From an uncultured Gemmobacter sp. (GTDB lineage: Bacteria; Pseudomonadota; Alphaproteobacteria; Rhodobacterales; Rhodobacteraceae): a stretch of 9,205 nucleotides of DNA. Made by a program: the position numbers and the translations under genes. A model generated the notes under the pieces. That model worked only from the letters and a program-made list of their open reading frames with translations. It was not told the origin of the DNA and ran no database searches. Positions 1 through 6,543 of the stretch are shown piece after piece; positions within the stretch are counted from its first letter, which is position 1, and every line of letters begins with the position of its first letter. The DNA lies in the NCBI GenBank assembly GCA_937983495.1, contig CALKAA010000413.1, forward strand, positions 1-9,205, written 5' to 3'.

Positions 1-12
1 CGATTAGGCTAT

Positions 13-35
13 GGTGATCGAGTTTTGTGATCACC
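13..35. repeat. Inverted repeat near the left edge
   Basis: The arms GGTGATC (13-19) and GATCACC (29-35) are perfect inverted copies around a 9-nt loop. No T-run follows on either strand, so it is not a canonical intrinsic terminator. It lies just beyond the csp terminator and could belong to the 3' end of a gene off the left edge or be a protein-binding site. Its function is unknown; only the symmetry is seen directly. Confidence 0.4.
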
Positions 36-45
36 GGATTCGCGC

Positions 46-75
46 AATAAAAAAGCGGGCCGCAAAGCCCGCTTT
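46..75 (-). terminator. Rho-independent terminator of the cold-shock gene
   Basis: Read on the minus strand, AAAGCGGGC (75-67) and GCCCGCTTT (60-52) form a perfect 9-bp stem around a 6-nt loop, and the transcript then runs straight into a T-run (six T, then ATT). The structure begins 34 bases past the csp stop codon. It is a textbook intrinsic terminator and should insulate csp from whatever lies to the left. Confidence 0.9.
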
Positions 76-109
76 CGTCATTTCGGTCACCCGAAATCGC
101 AGCCTGAAA

Positions 110-316
110 TCAGGCCAGCGACAGGTTGGTGGCCGATTCGCGGCCGTCACGGCCAGCTTCGATATCGAAGGTCACCGCTTGGCCGTCAGCCAGCGAACGA
201 ATGCCAGCGCGCTCCAGAGCGGTGATGTGGACGAACACGTCCTTCTTGCCGCCTTCCGGGGCGATGAAGCCGAAGCCTTTGGTGGCGTTGAACCATTTCA
301 CGGTGCCCTTGGCCAT
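110..316 (-). CDS. CspA-family cold-shock protein (68 aa)
   Basis: This is a single cold-shock domain, a five-stranded OB-fold that binds single-stranded RNA/DNA and acts in the cytoplasm as an RNA chaperone during cold or growth-phase change (family knowledge). The protein opens MAKGTVKWFN; the RNP1 motif KGFGFI is at residues 13-18 and RNP2 VFVHI at 27-31, with the aromatic nucleic-acid-binding positions W8, F9, F15, F17 and F28 all present. Length is typical for the family. The start at 316 is preferred over an upstream in-frame ATG at 343 because the family begins MAKG and because AGGAG (329-325) lies 8 nt before it; the longer form would place this Shine-Dalgarno inside the gene. The gene stands alone, divergent from the yjdM-like gene, and has its own terminator. 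Bases 317-552 hold its leader and promoter, but I see no convincing -35/-10 pair there. Which csp paralogue this is cannot be told from the sequence. Confidence 0.96.
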   Translation of the reverse strand: MAKGTVKWFNATKGFGFIAPEGGKKDVFVHITALERAGIRSLADGQAVTFDIEAGRDGRESATNLSLA

Positions 317-552
317 CGTGTATACTCCTGTTTGATCTGCCACCCACGAGATTGCGGCGGCACGGCATCGTCAGCGCAGTCGAGCTGTGGCCGGAGATCG
401 GAGACAGGGGTCGAGTAGTGATAACGTCGCCCGATACATATGGGGGGCAGCGCCGCGAAAAACAAGGGGAATTGCTGCGCTAGACCTGATCCGTGCCATG
501 GACGCGGTGCAATTGGGGGCGTAGGACCGCAGGATAACCGAAAGGAACAACC

Positions 553-1074
553 ATGACAGAGGCAGAGCTGATCGCCCGGGCCGAGGGCAAATGCGAATTC
601 TGCGGCGCGGGGCAGGGGCTGGAGGCCAGCGATTTCGCGCCAGCCGGGCCAGTGCTGCTTTGCCCCGATTGCCGGGGAGAGACCGAGGTGCCGGCAGATC
701 ATTTCCGCTGTCTTGAAGGCGCGGCGTGGTCTCCCGAACCTGTCGTGCAATTCGCGGTATGGCGCAAGCTGGGCACGCTGGATACGCCTTGGGCGCAAGA
801 CGCGCGGGCAGGCATGATGTTGGCTCCTGAGGCCGAGGCCTGGGCCAATGCTCCGGCGGCGCTGGAGCATCGCGACAGCAATGGCGCGCTTTTGTCCAAC
901 GGTGACACGGTGACGCTCATCAAGGATTTGCCGGTCAAGGGCGCAGGCTTCACCGCCAAGCGTGGTACGGCTGTGCGTGGCATCAGCCTGGTGGCCGATA
1001 ATGCCGCCCATATCGAGGGCCGCGTCGAGGGGCAGCGCATCGTGATCCTGACCGAGTTTGTCAGGAAACGCTGA
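553..1074 (+). CDS. yjdM: PhnA/YjdM-type zinc-ribbon protein (173 aa)
   Basis: The protein belongs to the PhnA/YjdM family. An N-terminal zinc ribbon has two CxxC knuckles (C14-x2-C17 and C37-x2-C40). A middle segment (about residues 48-100) contains the HFRCLEGAAW and WAQD stretches typical of the longer family members. The C-terminal PhnA domain (about 107-173) shows DSNGALLSNGDTVTLIKDL and ends ILTEFVRKR. The E. coli homologue is about 111 residues; the longer form with the middle segment is also common in bacteria. Despite the old phn name, the E. coli protein is not part of the C-P lyase pathway and its biochemical role is unsettled, so the family name says little about function. The start at 553 follows AAAGGAA (541-547) by 5 nt. 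A short GC hairpin (1081-1093) lies just after the stop but lacks a T-tract. No phosphonate genes are nearby. Confidence 0.9.
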   Translation: MTEAELIARAEGKCEFCGAGQGLEASDFAPAGPVLLCPDCRGETEVPADHFRCLEGAAWSPEPVVQFAVWRKLGTLDTPWAQDARAGMMLAPEAEAWANAPAALEHRDSNGALLSNGDTVTLIKDLPVKGAGFTAKRGTAVRGISLVADNAAHIEGRVEGQRIVILTEFVRKR

Positions 1075-1110
1075 AAATCTGCCGCGTTGCGGCGCTAGTT
1101 GCGATCATGC

Positions 1111-1182
1111 TGCAATGCGGCGGACATAAAATTACAAACATCAATCAATTTCAGTTGCAATGTTGCGCGCTGAATGTATCTC
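1111..1182 (+). promoter_or_regulatory. Candidate ccr promoter with TGCAATG direct repeats
   Basis: TTGCAA (1155-1160, 4/6 to the sigma-70 -35 consensus) is followed after 16 nt by TATCTC (1177-1182, 3/6 to the -10 consensus). TGCAATG occurs at 1156-1162 overlapping the -35, and again at 1111-1117, exactly 45 bp upstream; the extended copies from 1109 and 1154 share 11 of 15 bases. A related TTGCGA lies at about 1099. TTGCAA-type motifs resemble the TTTGCAAA half-sites bound by RamB/PccR-family regulators of acyl-CoA metabolism, but these copies are degenerate, so the link is inference. Confidence 0.3.
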
Positions 1183-1226
1183 TACCGTCATGACCCGTGC
1201 CGATTCTGCGGTGCGGCATCAGCAAT

Positions 1227-1242
1227 AGCCTGCTTGCAGGCT
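1227..1242 (+). promoter_or_regulatory. Leader hairpin just upstream of the ccr Shine-Dalgarno
   Basis: The 16-base perfect palindrome AGCCTGCTTGCAGGCT folds as a 6-bp stem capped by a CTTG tetraloop. It ends 8 nt before the ccr ribosome-binding site (AGAGGAG, 1251-1257), so it does not hide that site. It could protect the 5' end of the mRNA or be a DNA-binding site. The symmetry is seen directly; the role is inferred. Confidence 0.45.
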
Positions 1243-1263
1243 CACATCGGAGAGGAGCGCCCC

Positions 1264-2556
<1,293 letters not shown>

Positions 2557-2580
2557 TCCCGGCCAGATGATAGCAATATC

Positions 2581-2620
2581 ACGCCGCCCCGTAGTCATCG
2601 GGGCGGCGTTTTCTTGTTTT
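2581..2620 (+). terminator. Rho-independent terminator of ccr
   Basis: ACGCCGCCCCG (2581-2591) pairs perfectly with CGGGGCGGCGT (2599-2609), giving an 11-bp GC-rich stem with a 7-nt loop. The T-rich tail TTTCTTGTTTT follows directly. It starts 24 bases after the ccr stop and should efficiently separate ccr from the downstream small ORF. Confidence 0.93.
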
Positions 2621-2673
2621 GCGTTAGGGCTTTGGTGACGTCTGTTGATCATTCTGCCGAAACTGTCACGGTG

Positions 2674-2694
2674 AACGGAAGGGTTGTTTCCGTT
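2674..2694 (+). repeat. Short inverted repeat upstream of the small ORF
   Basis: AACGGAA (2674-2680) and TTCCGTT (2688-2694) are perfect inverted arms with a 7-nt loop. They are immediately followed by TTTTGACA, which contains a perfect -35-like TTGACA (2695-2700). No acceptable -10 lies at the usual distance before the ORF start at 2724. It could be an operator, a leader hairpin or a weak second terminator after ccr. Confidence 0.35.
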
Positions 2695-2723
2695 TTGACA
2701 ACAATCGGTGAGGTTGCAGCGCA

Positions 2724-2909
2724 ATGCCCCATGACTGGATTTTCAACGTGCTGGAGGATCTGCGCAGCTTTGCCTTGGCAAATGACCTGCAAGCGCTGGC
2801 TGCCCAGATTGATACAACGCTGAAAGTGGCCGAGGCCGAGGTCACGGCAAGAGCGGAGGGGTTCGGGCTGTCTGGCCCACCGCTTTCCGGGCATAGTCGC
2901 CCGAACTGA
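2724..2909 (+). CDS. Small hypothetical protein (61 aa)
   Basis: I cannot assign a family with confidence, although short proteins opening in a similar HDW-V/I-DL way seem familiar from Rhodobacterales. The start MPHDWIFNVLEDLRSF is followed by two probable amphipathic helices (about residues 5-18 and 21-43), both rich in Leu/Ala with charged faces; the last 18 residues (GFGLSGPPLSG and on) look disordered. There is no signal peptide, membrane segment or Cys pair. GTGAGG (2708-2713) lies 10 nt before the ATG, a usable but long spacing. Codon choice in the first two thirds (CTG, GCC, GAG, CGC) resembles the neighbouring genes, which favours real coding. The gene sits between the ccr terminator and a convergent gene, so it would need its own promoter. 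An antisense or chance ORF is the alternative. Confidence 0.5.
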   Translation: MPHDWIFNVLEDLRSFALANDLQALAAQIDTTLKVAEAEVTARAEGFGLSGPPLSGHSRPN

Positions 2910-2933
2910 TGCTGAGTGAGGTTCGTGCGAAGG

Positions 2934-2980
2934 GACGGACGGCAGGCCCCAGACATGCCGCCCGTTTCCTGCCATCCGTC
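2934..2980. terminator. Candidate bidirectional terminator hairpin between convergent genes
   Basis: GACGGACGGCAGG (2934-2946) and CCTGCCATCCGTC (2968-2980) are inverted copies differing at one position (12 of 13). In minus-strand RNA the odd position becomes a G-U wobble, giving an uninterrupted 13-bp stem; in plus-strand RNA it is a C-A mismatch. The loop is 21 nt and neither side has a T-tract, so it is not canonical. Its place in the 170-bp gap between the small ORF and the converging regulator gene suits transcript 3'-end formation or protection. Confidence 0.4.
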
Positions 2981-3001
2981 TTCCGGTGAAAATGCCAGGG
3001 T

Positions 3002-3013
3002 CAAAAGCTTTTG
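3002..3013. repeat. 12-bp perfect palindrome
   Basis: CAAAAGCTTTTG is fully self-complementary and lies in the gap 3' of the minus-strand regulator gene. A perfect 12-bp AT-rich palindrome is mildly notable in this GC-rich sequence. It could be a protein-binding site or chance; nothing else nearby supports a role. Confidence 0.2.
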
Positions 3014-3079
3014 GTCATGCCACAGGCTGACATCGCGGTGCCGGTCGCGCATACCCCACATGAAGTATGAGGCCGAATT

Positions 3080-4825
3080 TCAGCGTGGCAGCAGGGCGGT
3101 CAGCCGGTCCAGCACCTGTCGCCATTCCTTGAAGAACAGCAATTGCCCCGTCTGCGGCAGGAACTCCACCTGCAATTTCGGGTAATCGCCCATCAGCTCG
3201 CGGATGGTCTGCATCGGGGTTTGCGGGTCTTGATCGCCCTGCAACAGCCAGACCGGCCCCGGCGCGGCATGGATCAGGGCCGACCAGTCGCGCTCCGAAC
3301 TGATACATTCGCGGGTGAAGGCCTCATGCGCCGAGAGCTTGTCGCCCAGGCAGACCTCTGACCCGGCCATCACCGCTTCGCGCACGGTCGGGTTGGCAAA
3401 GGTCGCCATATCGGCGGGCGAGCCGCCATTGACCTGTGCAAAGAATTTTTCCTTGCCCAGCTTGCGCGCCAGGCTGAACCCGGCCTGCACCAGGAAGGGC
3501 AGCACCTTGGGCGCATAGCGGGCATTGGCCAGGATGAAGCGCTGCCATTTGTCCATCCGGTCATATTGCGCGGCACTGCGCAGGGGCAGTTGTGCCGCGC
3601 AGCCCAGAATGCCACTGACAAGGCCGGGTCGCGCCACCTGCAAGGCCAAGGCAAAGCGCAGATCGGCCCCAAGACAGATCACGGCGGCACGGCTGACGCC
3701 CAGATGATCCAGCACCGCCGCATAATCCTCGGCGCAGCCCTGAATGTGATCGGTGCCCTTGTCATGCAGCGCGCTGCGCCCATAGCCCGCGCGCACCGGC
3801 ACGATGACCCGCAGGCCTCTCTGGGATGCGGCCCGCTCGGCTTCGGCGGGCCAGCGGATCAGGCCGTAATCCAGATGCATGAACAGCACGGGCCGCCCGC
3901 GCGGATCGCCGAATTCGATATATTCCAGCCGTCGCCCGTCTGGCCCCCGGATGTGCCGGAACGCCACGGGTGACAGCGTCCCCGAAGTGGCCATTACCTC
4001 AGCCCCGCCACTGGGGATCAGCGCCACATCCATCAGGCCCAGCACCACGCGCACGAGTTCGGACTGGCTGTGCGTTTCGGTCTTGGCGAGGATGGAGCGC
4101 GCCTGTGTGCGCACCGTCTCGATAGAGCGCCCCCGCTGCTCGGCAATTTCCTTCAGTGGCAGACCAAGAGTGATGCCGCGCACGATTTCCACCTCGGCGG
4201 CGGTCAGGCCAAAGGCTTCTTGCACGGTCTGGCCGAAATCCTCGGGCCAGAACAGCTCGGTGGACAGCACCAGCGCAAGGCCCTTTTCCTCCAGCGCCGA
4301 GACGCGCAGGATGACCGGCCCTCCCGTCACCTCTGAGCGGATGCGCAGCGTGGCCACCTGTTCGGCCCGCCCGCCTGCCACTTTGCGGATAACGCCTTGC
4401 AACAGTGCCAGATCTTCGGAGTCGAAAGGCAGATCGGTCAGCGGCCCGCCCTCGCTCAGGCCGAAAACCCGCGCGGCGGCCCGGTTGCAGGCCGTCAGTC
4501 GCGCGCCACCATCCGAGACAAACGCCGCCGCACGCGGGATCTCGTCCAACCGGAGGCGATAGCCTGCCGCCTCCCGGCTGGCCTCGTAGCGGTCCAGAAA
4601 GATGCGCGCCCGGCTGACATGGGCGTCGATCTCGGGGTCATCCAGCGGCACCGCGTCTTCTGTCGGGCCAACCCGCAGGCCGGAAAGGCGATGCTCCCAG
4701 ACCTCCAGCAGATCTTCCAGCCGGATCGGGTCCAGCGCAACCTCATAGAGCCGGTCCACGATCTCGGCGCGGGTCTCCGGCTCCGCAAGGCGGATCGAGT
4801 CGGGTTTCGGCTTGTGGTCTGTCAT
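3080..4825 (-). CDS. PAS-like / LuxR-HTH / alpha-beta hydrolase fusion regulator (581 aa)
   Basis: Three modules are visible. Residues about 20-190 resemble the N-terminal part of LuxR-type regulators, with a helix (AEIVDRLYEVALDPIRLEDLL) followed by a PAS-like fold (about 96-190). Residues about 203-263 are a LuxR/GerE helix-turn-helix (FGLTAAEVEIVRGITLGLPL, then KEIAEQRGRSIETVRTQ). Residues about 285-581 are an alpha/beta-hydrolase fold. The HTH is therefore internal, whereas in most LuxR proteins it is C-terminal. In the hydrolase part the acid D533 (QGDQDPQTP) is kept, but the nucleophile elbow reads CLGADLR (384-390) with Gly386 where Ser belongs, and the usual catalytic His is Gln561 (TGQLLFF, 559-565). 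It therefore looks catalytically dead and is more likely a small-molecule sensor controlling the HTH. An Asp388 nucleophile is an alternative reading, but the spacing to RP (399-400) favours Gly386. The start at 4825 follows GAGAGG (4838-4833) by 7 nt; an in-frame ATG at 4894 lacks this support. No membrane segments or signal peptide, so cytoplasmic. Its targets are unknown; divergence from the helicase gene suggests autoregulation. Confidence 0.88.
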   Translation of the reverse strand: MTDHKPKPDSIRLAEPETRAEIVDRLYEVALDPIRLEDLLEVWEHRLSGLRVGPTEDAVPLDDPEIDAHVSRARIFLDRYEASREAAGYRLRLDEIPRAAAFVSDGGARLTACNRAAARVFGLSEGGPLTDLPFDSEDLALLQGVIRKVAGGRAEQVATLRIRSEVTGGPVILRVSALEEKGLALVLSTELFWPEDFGQTVQEAFGLTAAEVEIVRGITLGLPLKEIAEQRGRSIETVRTQARSILAKTETHSQSELVRVVLGLMDVALIPSGGAEVMATSGTLSPVAFRHIRGPDGRRLEYIEFGDPRGRPVLFMHLDYGLIRWPAEAERAASQRGLRVIVPVRAGYGRSALHDKGTDHIQGCAEDYAAVLDHLGVSRAAVICLGADLRFALALQVARPGLVSGILGCAAQLPLRSAAQYDRMDKWQRFILANARYAPKVLPFLVQAGFSLARKLGKEKFFAQVNGGSPADMATFANPTVREAVMAGSEVCLGDKLSAHEAFTRECISSERDWSALIHAAPGPVWLLQGDQDPQTPMQTIRELMGDYPKLQVEFLPQTGQLLFFKEWRQVLDRLTALLPR

Positions 4826-4861
4826 GCCGCAGCCTCTCGCAAATGCAGCAATCGGGCAAGT

Positions 4862-4910
4862 GCGTTGCGGCGTCCGCCTGCCGGGTCTCGCCATTCCCGT
4901 GCCGCAACGC
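4862..4910. promoter_or_regulatory. 10-bp inverted repeat in the divergent regulator/helicase promoter region
   Basis: GCGTTGCGGC (4862-4871) and GCCGCAACGC (4901-4910) are perfect inverted copies with a 30-bp centre-to-centre offset of arms ends (29-bp spacer). They lie in the 98-bp gap between two divergent genes. The right arm ends exactly where a candidate helicase -10 (TATGCT, 4911-4916) begins, and the left arm is 37 bp upstream of the regulator start codon. The arrangement suits an operator bound by the neighbouring LuxR-type regulator, possibly with looping; that is inference. Confidence 0.4.
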
Positions 4911-4916
4911 TATGCT
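4888..4916 (+). promoter_or_regulatory. Candidate helicase promoter giving a leaderless transcript
   Basis: TCGCCA (4888-4893, 4/6 to the -35 consensus), a 17-bp spacer and TATGCT (4911-4916, 4/6 to the -10 consensus) precede the ATG at 4924. Transcription would start about 7 nt past the -10, at or next to the start codon. This fits the absence of a Shine-Dalgarno sequence there. Both boxes are imperfect, so it is a candidate only. Confidence 0.3.
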
Positions 4917-4923
4917 ACGGGCT

Positions 4924-6450
4924 ATGCAGGCCCCGGCCCTTACCTTCTCTGACGATCAGGCCGAGGCCTGGGACCGCGTGGCCGAACAGCTTCGCGGCAT
5001 GGGCGTTGATCTGCTGGAAGGCAGCCTGACCCCGGCGACCGAAGGCAAAAGCACGGTGCTGGGCGTGATGGGCAAGGCCGGGTCCGGCAAGACCATGTTG
5101 CTGGCGCAGCTTTACAAGGCCTTGCAGGGGGCGGGCGTCGAGATCATCTCGGGCGATTACGAGGGCAAGCCCCGCAAGGACCGACGCACGCTGGCGATTC
5201 TGGCACCCACCAACAAGGCGGCCTCGGTCTTGCGCACGCGCGGCGTGCCGGCGACCACCATTCACCGCATCCTCTATACGCCGGTCTATGATCCGCAATA
5301 TGAGAAGATCGCCGATTGGCTGACGGGCAATGGCACGCGGCCAGAGGTGGAGGGGCTGACCGAATTGGCGCTGGACAGGGCCAAGGCCTATTACGACACC
5401 AACGCCTCGGTCCCCGGTGCCTTGGCTGCGGCGGGTCTGCGCGGCAGCGATTTCATTCAGGGCTGGAAGCGGCGCGAAGAACCCCTCGATATTGGCTTTA
5501 TCGACGAAAGCTCGATGCTGGATGACCGGCAGTTTGACGATCTGCGCGACATCTTCCCGACGCTGGTGCTGTTTGGTGACCCGGCGCAGTTGGCCCCGGT
5601 CAACCAATCCGGCCAGATGGTGTTCGAGAAACTGGGGCGCGAGCGGCAATTGCACCTGTCGCGCATCCACCGGCAGGCCGAGGGCAACCCGATTCTCGAT
5701 CTGGCGCATGCGCTGGCCGATCCGGCGCTTGGTTTCGACGCATTCGAGCGCATGGTGCAAGACGCCGCCCGCCGCGATGATCGCGTGGTGATGGCCGAGC
5801 GCGTGGATAGCGAGATGATGGCGCGCAGCCCGGTTCTGGTCTGGCGCAATGCCACGCGCATTCGCCTGATCAACGCCTTCCGCGCCGTGCATGGTGCCCC
5901 CGAGGATGCGCTTCTACCCGGCGAACCGCTGATTTGCGACGGCATCGAGCTTCCGCTGAAACACCGCAAGAAGCGCATTGATCTGGAGGCGCGCGGCCTG
6001 ATCAAGGGCGCGCAGGTGATCTATCTTGGTCCCGGCAACCGCCCCGGCTTTGCCAAGCTGCATGTGACCGGTGCCGAGGAACCTCAACTTTCCGCCGCTT
6101 CGATCATCAAGATCGAAAAGCCGGATGAGGAGGAACCCTTCATCCCGCAGGCCGCCACCATGGGCGCCACTTTTCTGCATGGCGCGGCGGTGACGATTCA
6201 CAAGGCGCAAGGGTCGCAATGGCCCGAAGTGCAGGTTTTTGCGCCTGATCTGTGGGCGGCAGCGCAGGCGGGCCGGTCCGAGGCCGGGATCGCACTGTGG
6301 AAGCGGCTGGCCTATGTGGCGATCACCCGCGCCGAAAAGCGGCTGCATTGGGTGATCCGCAACCGACTGGGGCGCCCGCAAACCCCGCTGGGCATCGACG
6401 ACCTGCGTCTGCAAGCGGCGGCCCCTTTCGCCTTGCAGGCGGAAGAATAG
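4924..6450 (+). CDS. RecD-like ATP-dependent DNA helicase, SF1 (508 aa)
   Basis: This is a superfamily 1 helicase of the RecD/TraA-like group, expected to use ATP to unwind DNA 5'-3' in repair or replication (family knowledge). Motifs in order: Walker A GKAGSGKT (50-57); motif Ia APTNKAA (94-100); Walker B FIDESSM (192-198, D194/E195); motif III LFGDPAQLAPV (216-226); motif IV region LSRIHRQ (245-251); motif V VTIHKAQGSQWPEV (423-436); motif VI LAYVAITRAEKRL (462-474). The set is complete, so the enzyme should be active. It lacks the N-terminal extension of RecD2 and there is no recB or recC nearby, so it is a stand-alone helicase and not the RecBCD subunit. The start at 4924 is chosen because recognisable sequence (QAPALTFSDDQAEAWDRV) begins there; ATGs at 4843 and 4912 are possible. 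No good Shine-Dalgarno precedes any of them. Its exact DNA substrate cannot be told from the sequence. Confidence 0.93.
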   Translation: MQAPALTFSDDQAEAWDRVAEQLRGMGVDLLEGSLTPATEGKSTVLGVMGKAGSGKTMLLAQLYKALQGAGVEIISGDYEGKPRKDRRTLAILAPTNKAASVLRTRGVPATTIHRILYTPVYDPQYEKIADWLTGNGTRPEVEGLTELALDRAKAYYDTNASVPGALAAAGLRGSDFIQGWKRREEPLDIGFIDESSMLDDRQFDDLRDIFPTLVLFGDPAQLAPVNQSGQMVFEKLGRERQLHLSRIHRQAEGNPILDLAHALADPALGFDAFERMVQDAARRDDRVVMAERVDSEMMARSPVLVWRNATRIRLINAFRAVHGAPEDALLPGEPLICDGIELPLKHRKKRIDLEARGLIKGAQVIYLGPGNRPGFAKLHVTGAEEPQLSAASIIKIEKPDEEEPFIPQAATMGATFLHGAAVTIHKAQGSQWPEVQVFAPDLWAAAQAGRSEAGIALWKRLAYVAITRAEKRLHWVIRNRLGRPQTPLGIDDLRLQAAAPFALQAEE

Positions 6451-6470
6451 GGTTTTTCTGCAATCGGGGC

Positions 6471-6499
6471 TGGAAACCGCCCTCGCCGCGCCCTATCTT
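6471..6499 (+). promoter_or_regulatory. Weak candidate promoter for the CNNM/CBS gene
   Basis: TGGAAA (6471-6476, 4/6) and TATCTT (6494-6499, 4/6) are separated by 17 bp and would give a leader of roughly 38 nt. The 93-bp gap after the helicase holds no clear terminator; a GCCGG/CCGGC hairpin (6510-6525) followed by GTTT is poor. Read-through from the helicase gene is an alternative. Confidence 0.22.
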
Positions 6500-6543
6500 G
6501 GCCCGACCTGCCGGCCCGGCCCGGCGTTTCCCCCCATAGGCCC

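Noticed and set aside
298..1011. 237-codon minus-strand frame spanning yjdM and the csp leader
   Set aside because: It overlaps the csp start and lies antisense to the zinc-ribbon gene; composition is shadow-like.
1081..1093. GCCGC-GTT-GCGGC hairpin as a terminator for the yjdM-like gene
   Set aside because: Only a 5-bp stem with a 3-nt loop and no following T-run.
1174..1263. N-terminal extension of ccr from the upstream ATG at 1174
   Set aside because: It contains the candidate leader hairpin and the strong Shine-Dalgarno for 1264, and the added residues do not resemble Ccr.
2916..3185. 89-codon plus-strand ORF in the convergent gap
   Set aside because: It runs into the 3' end of the regulator gene on the other strand, lacks a ribosome-binding site and has Ser/Arg/Cys-rich shadow composition.
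4915..5892. 325-codon minus-strand frame opposite the helicase
   Set aside because: The sense strand holds all SF1 helicase motifs; the antisense product has no recognisable features.
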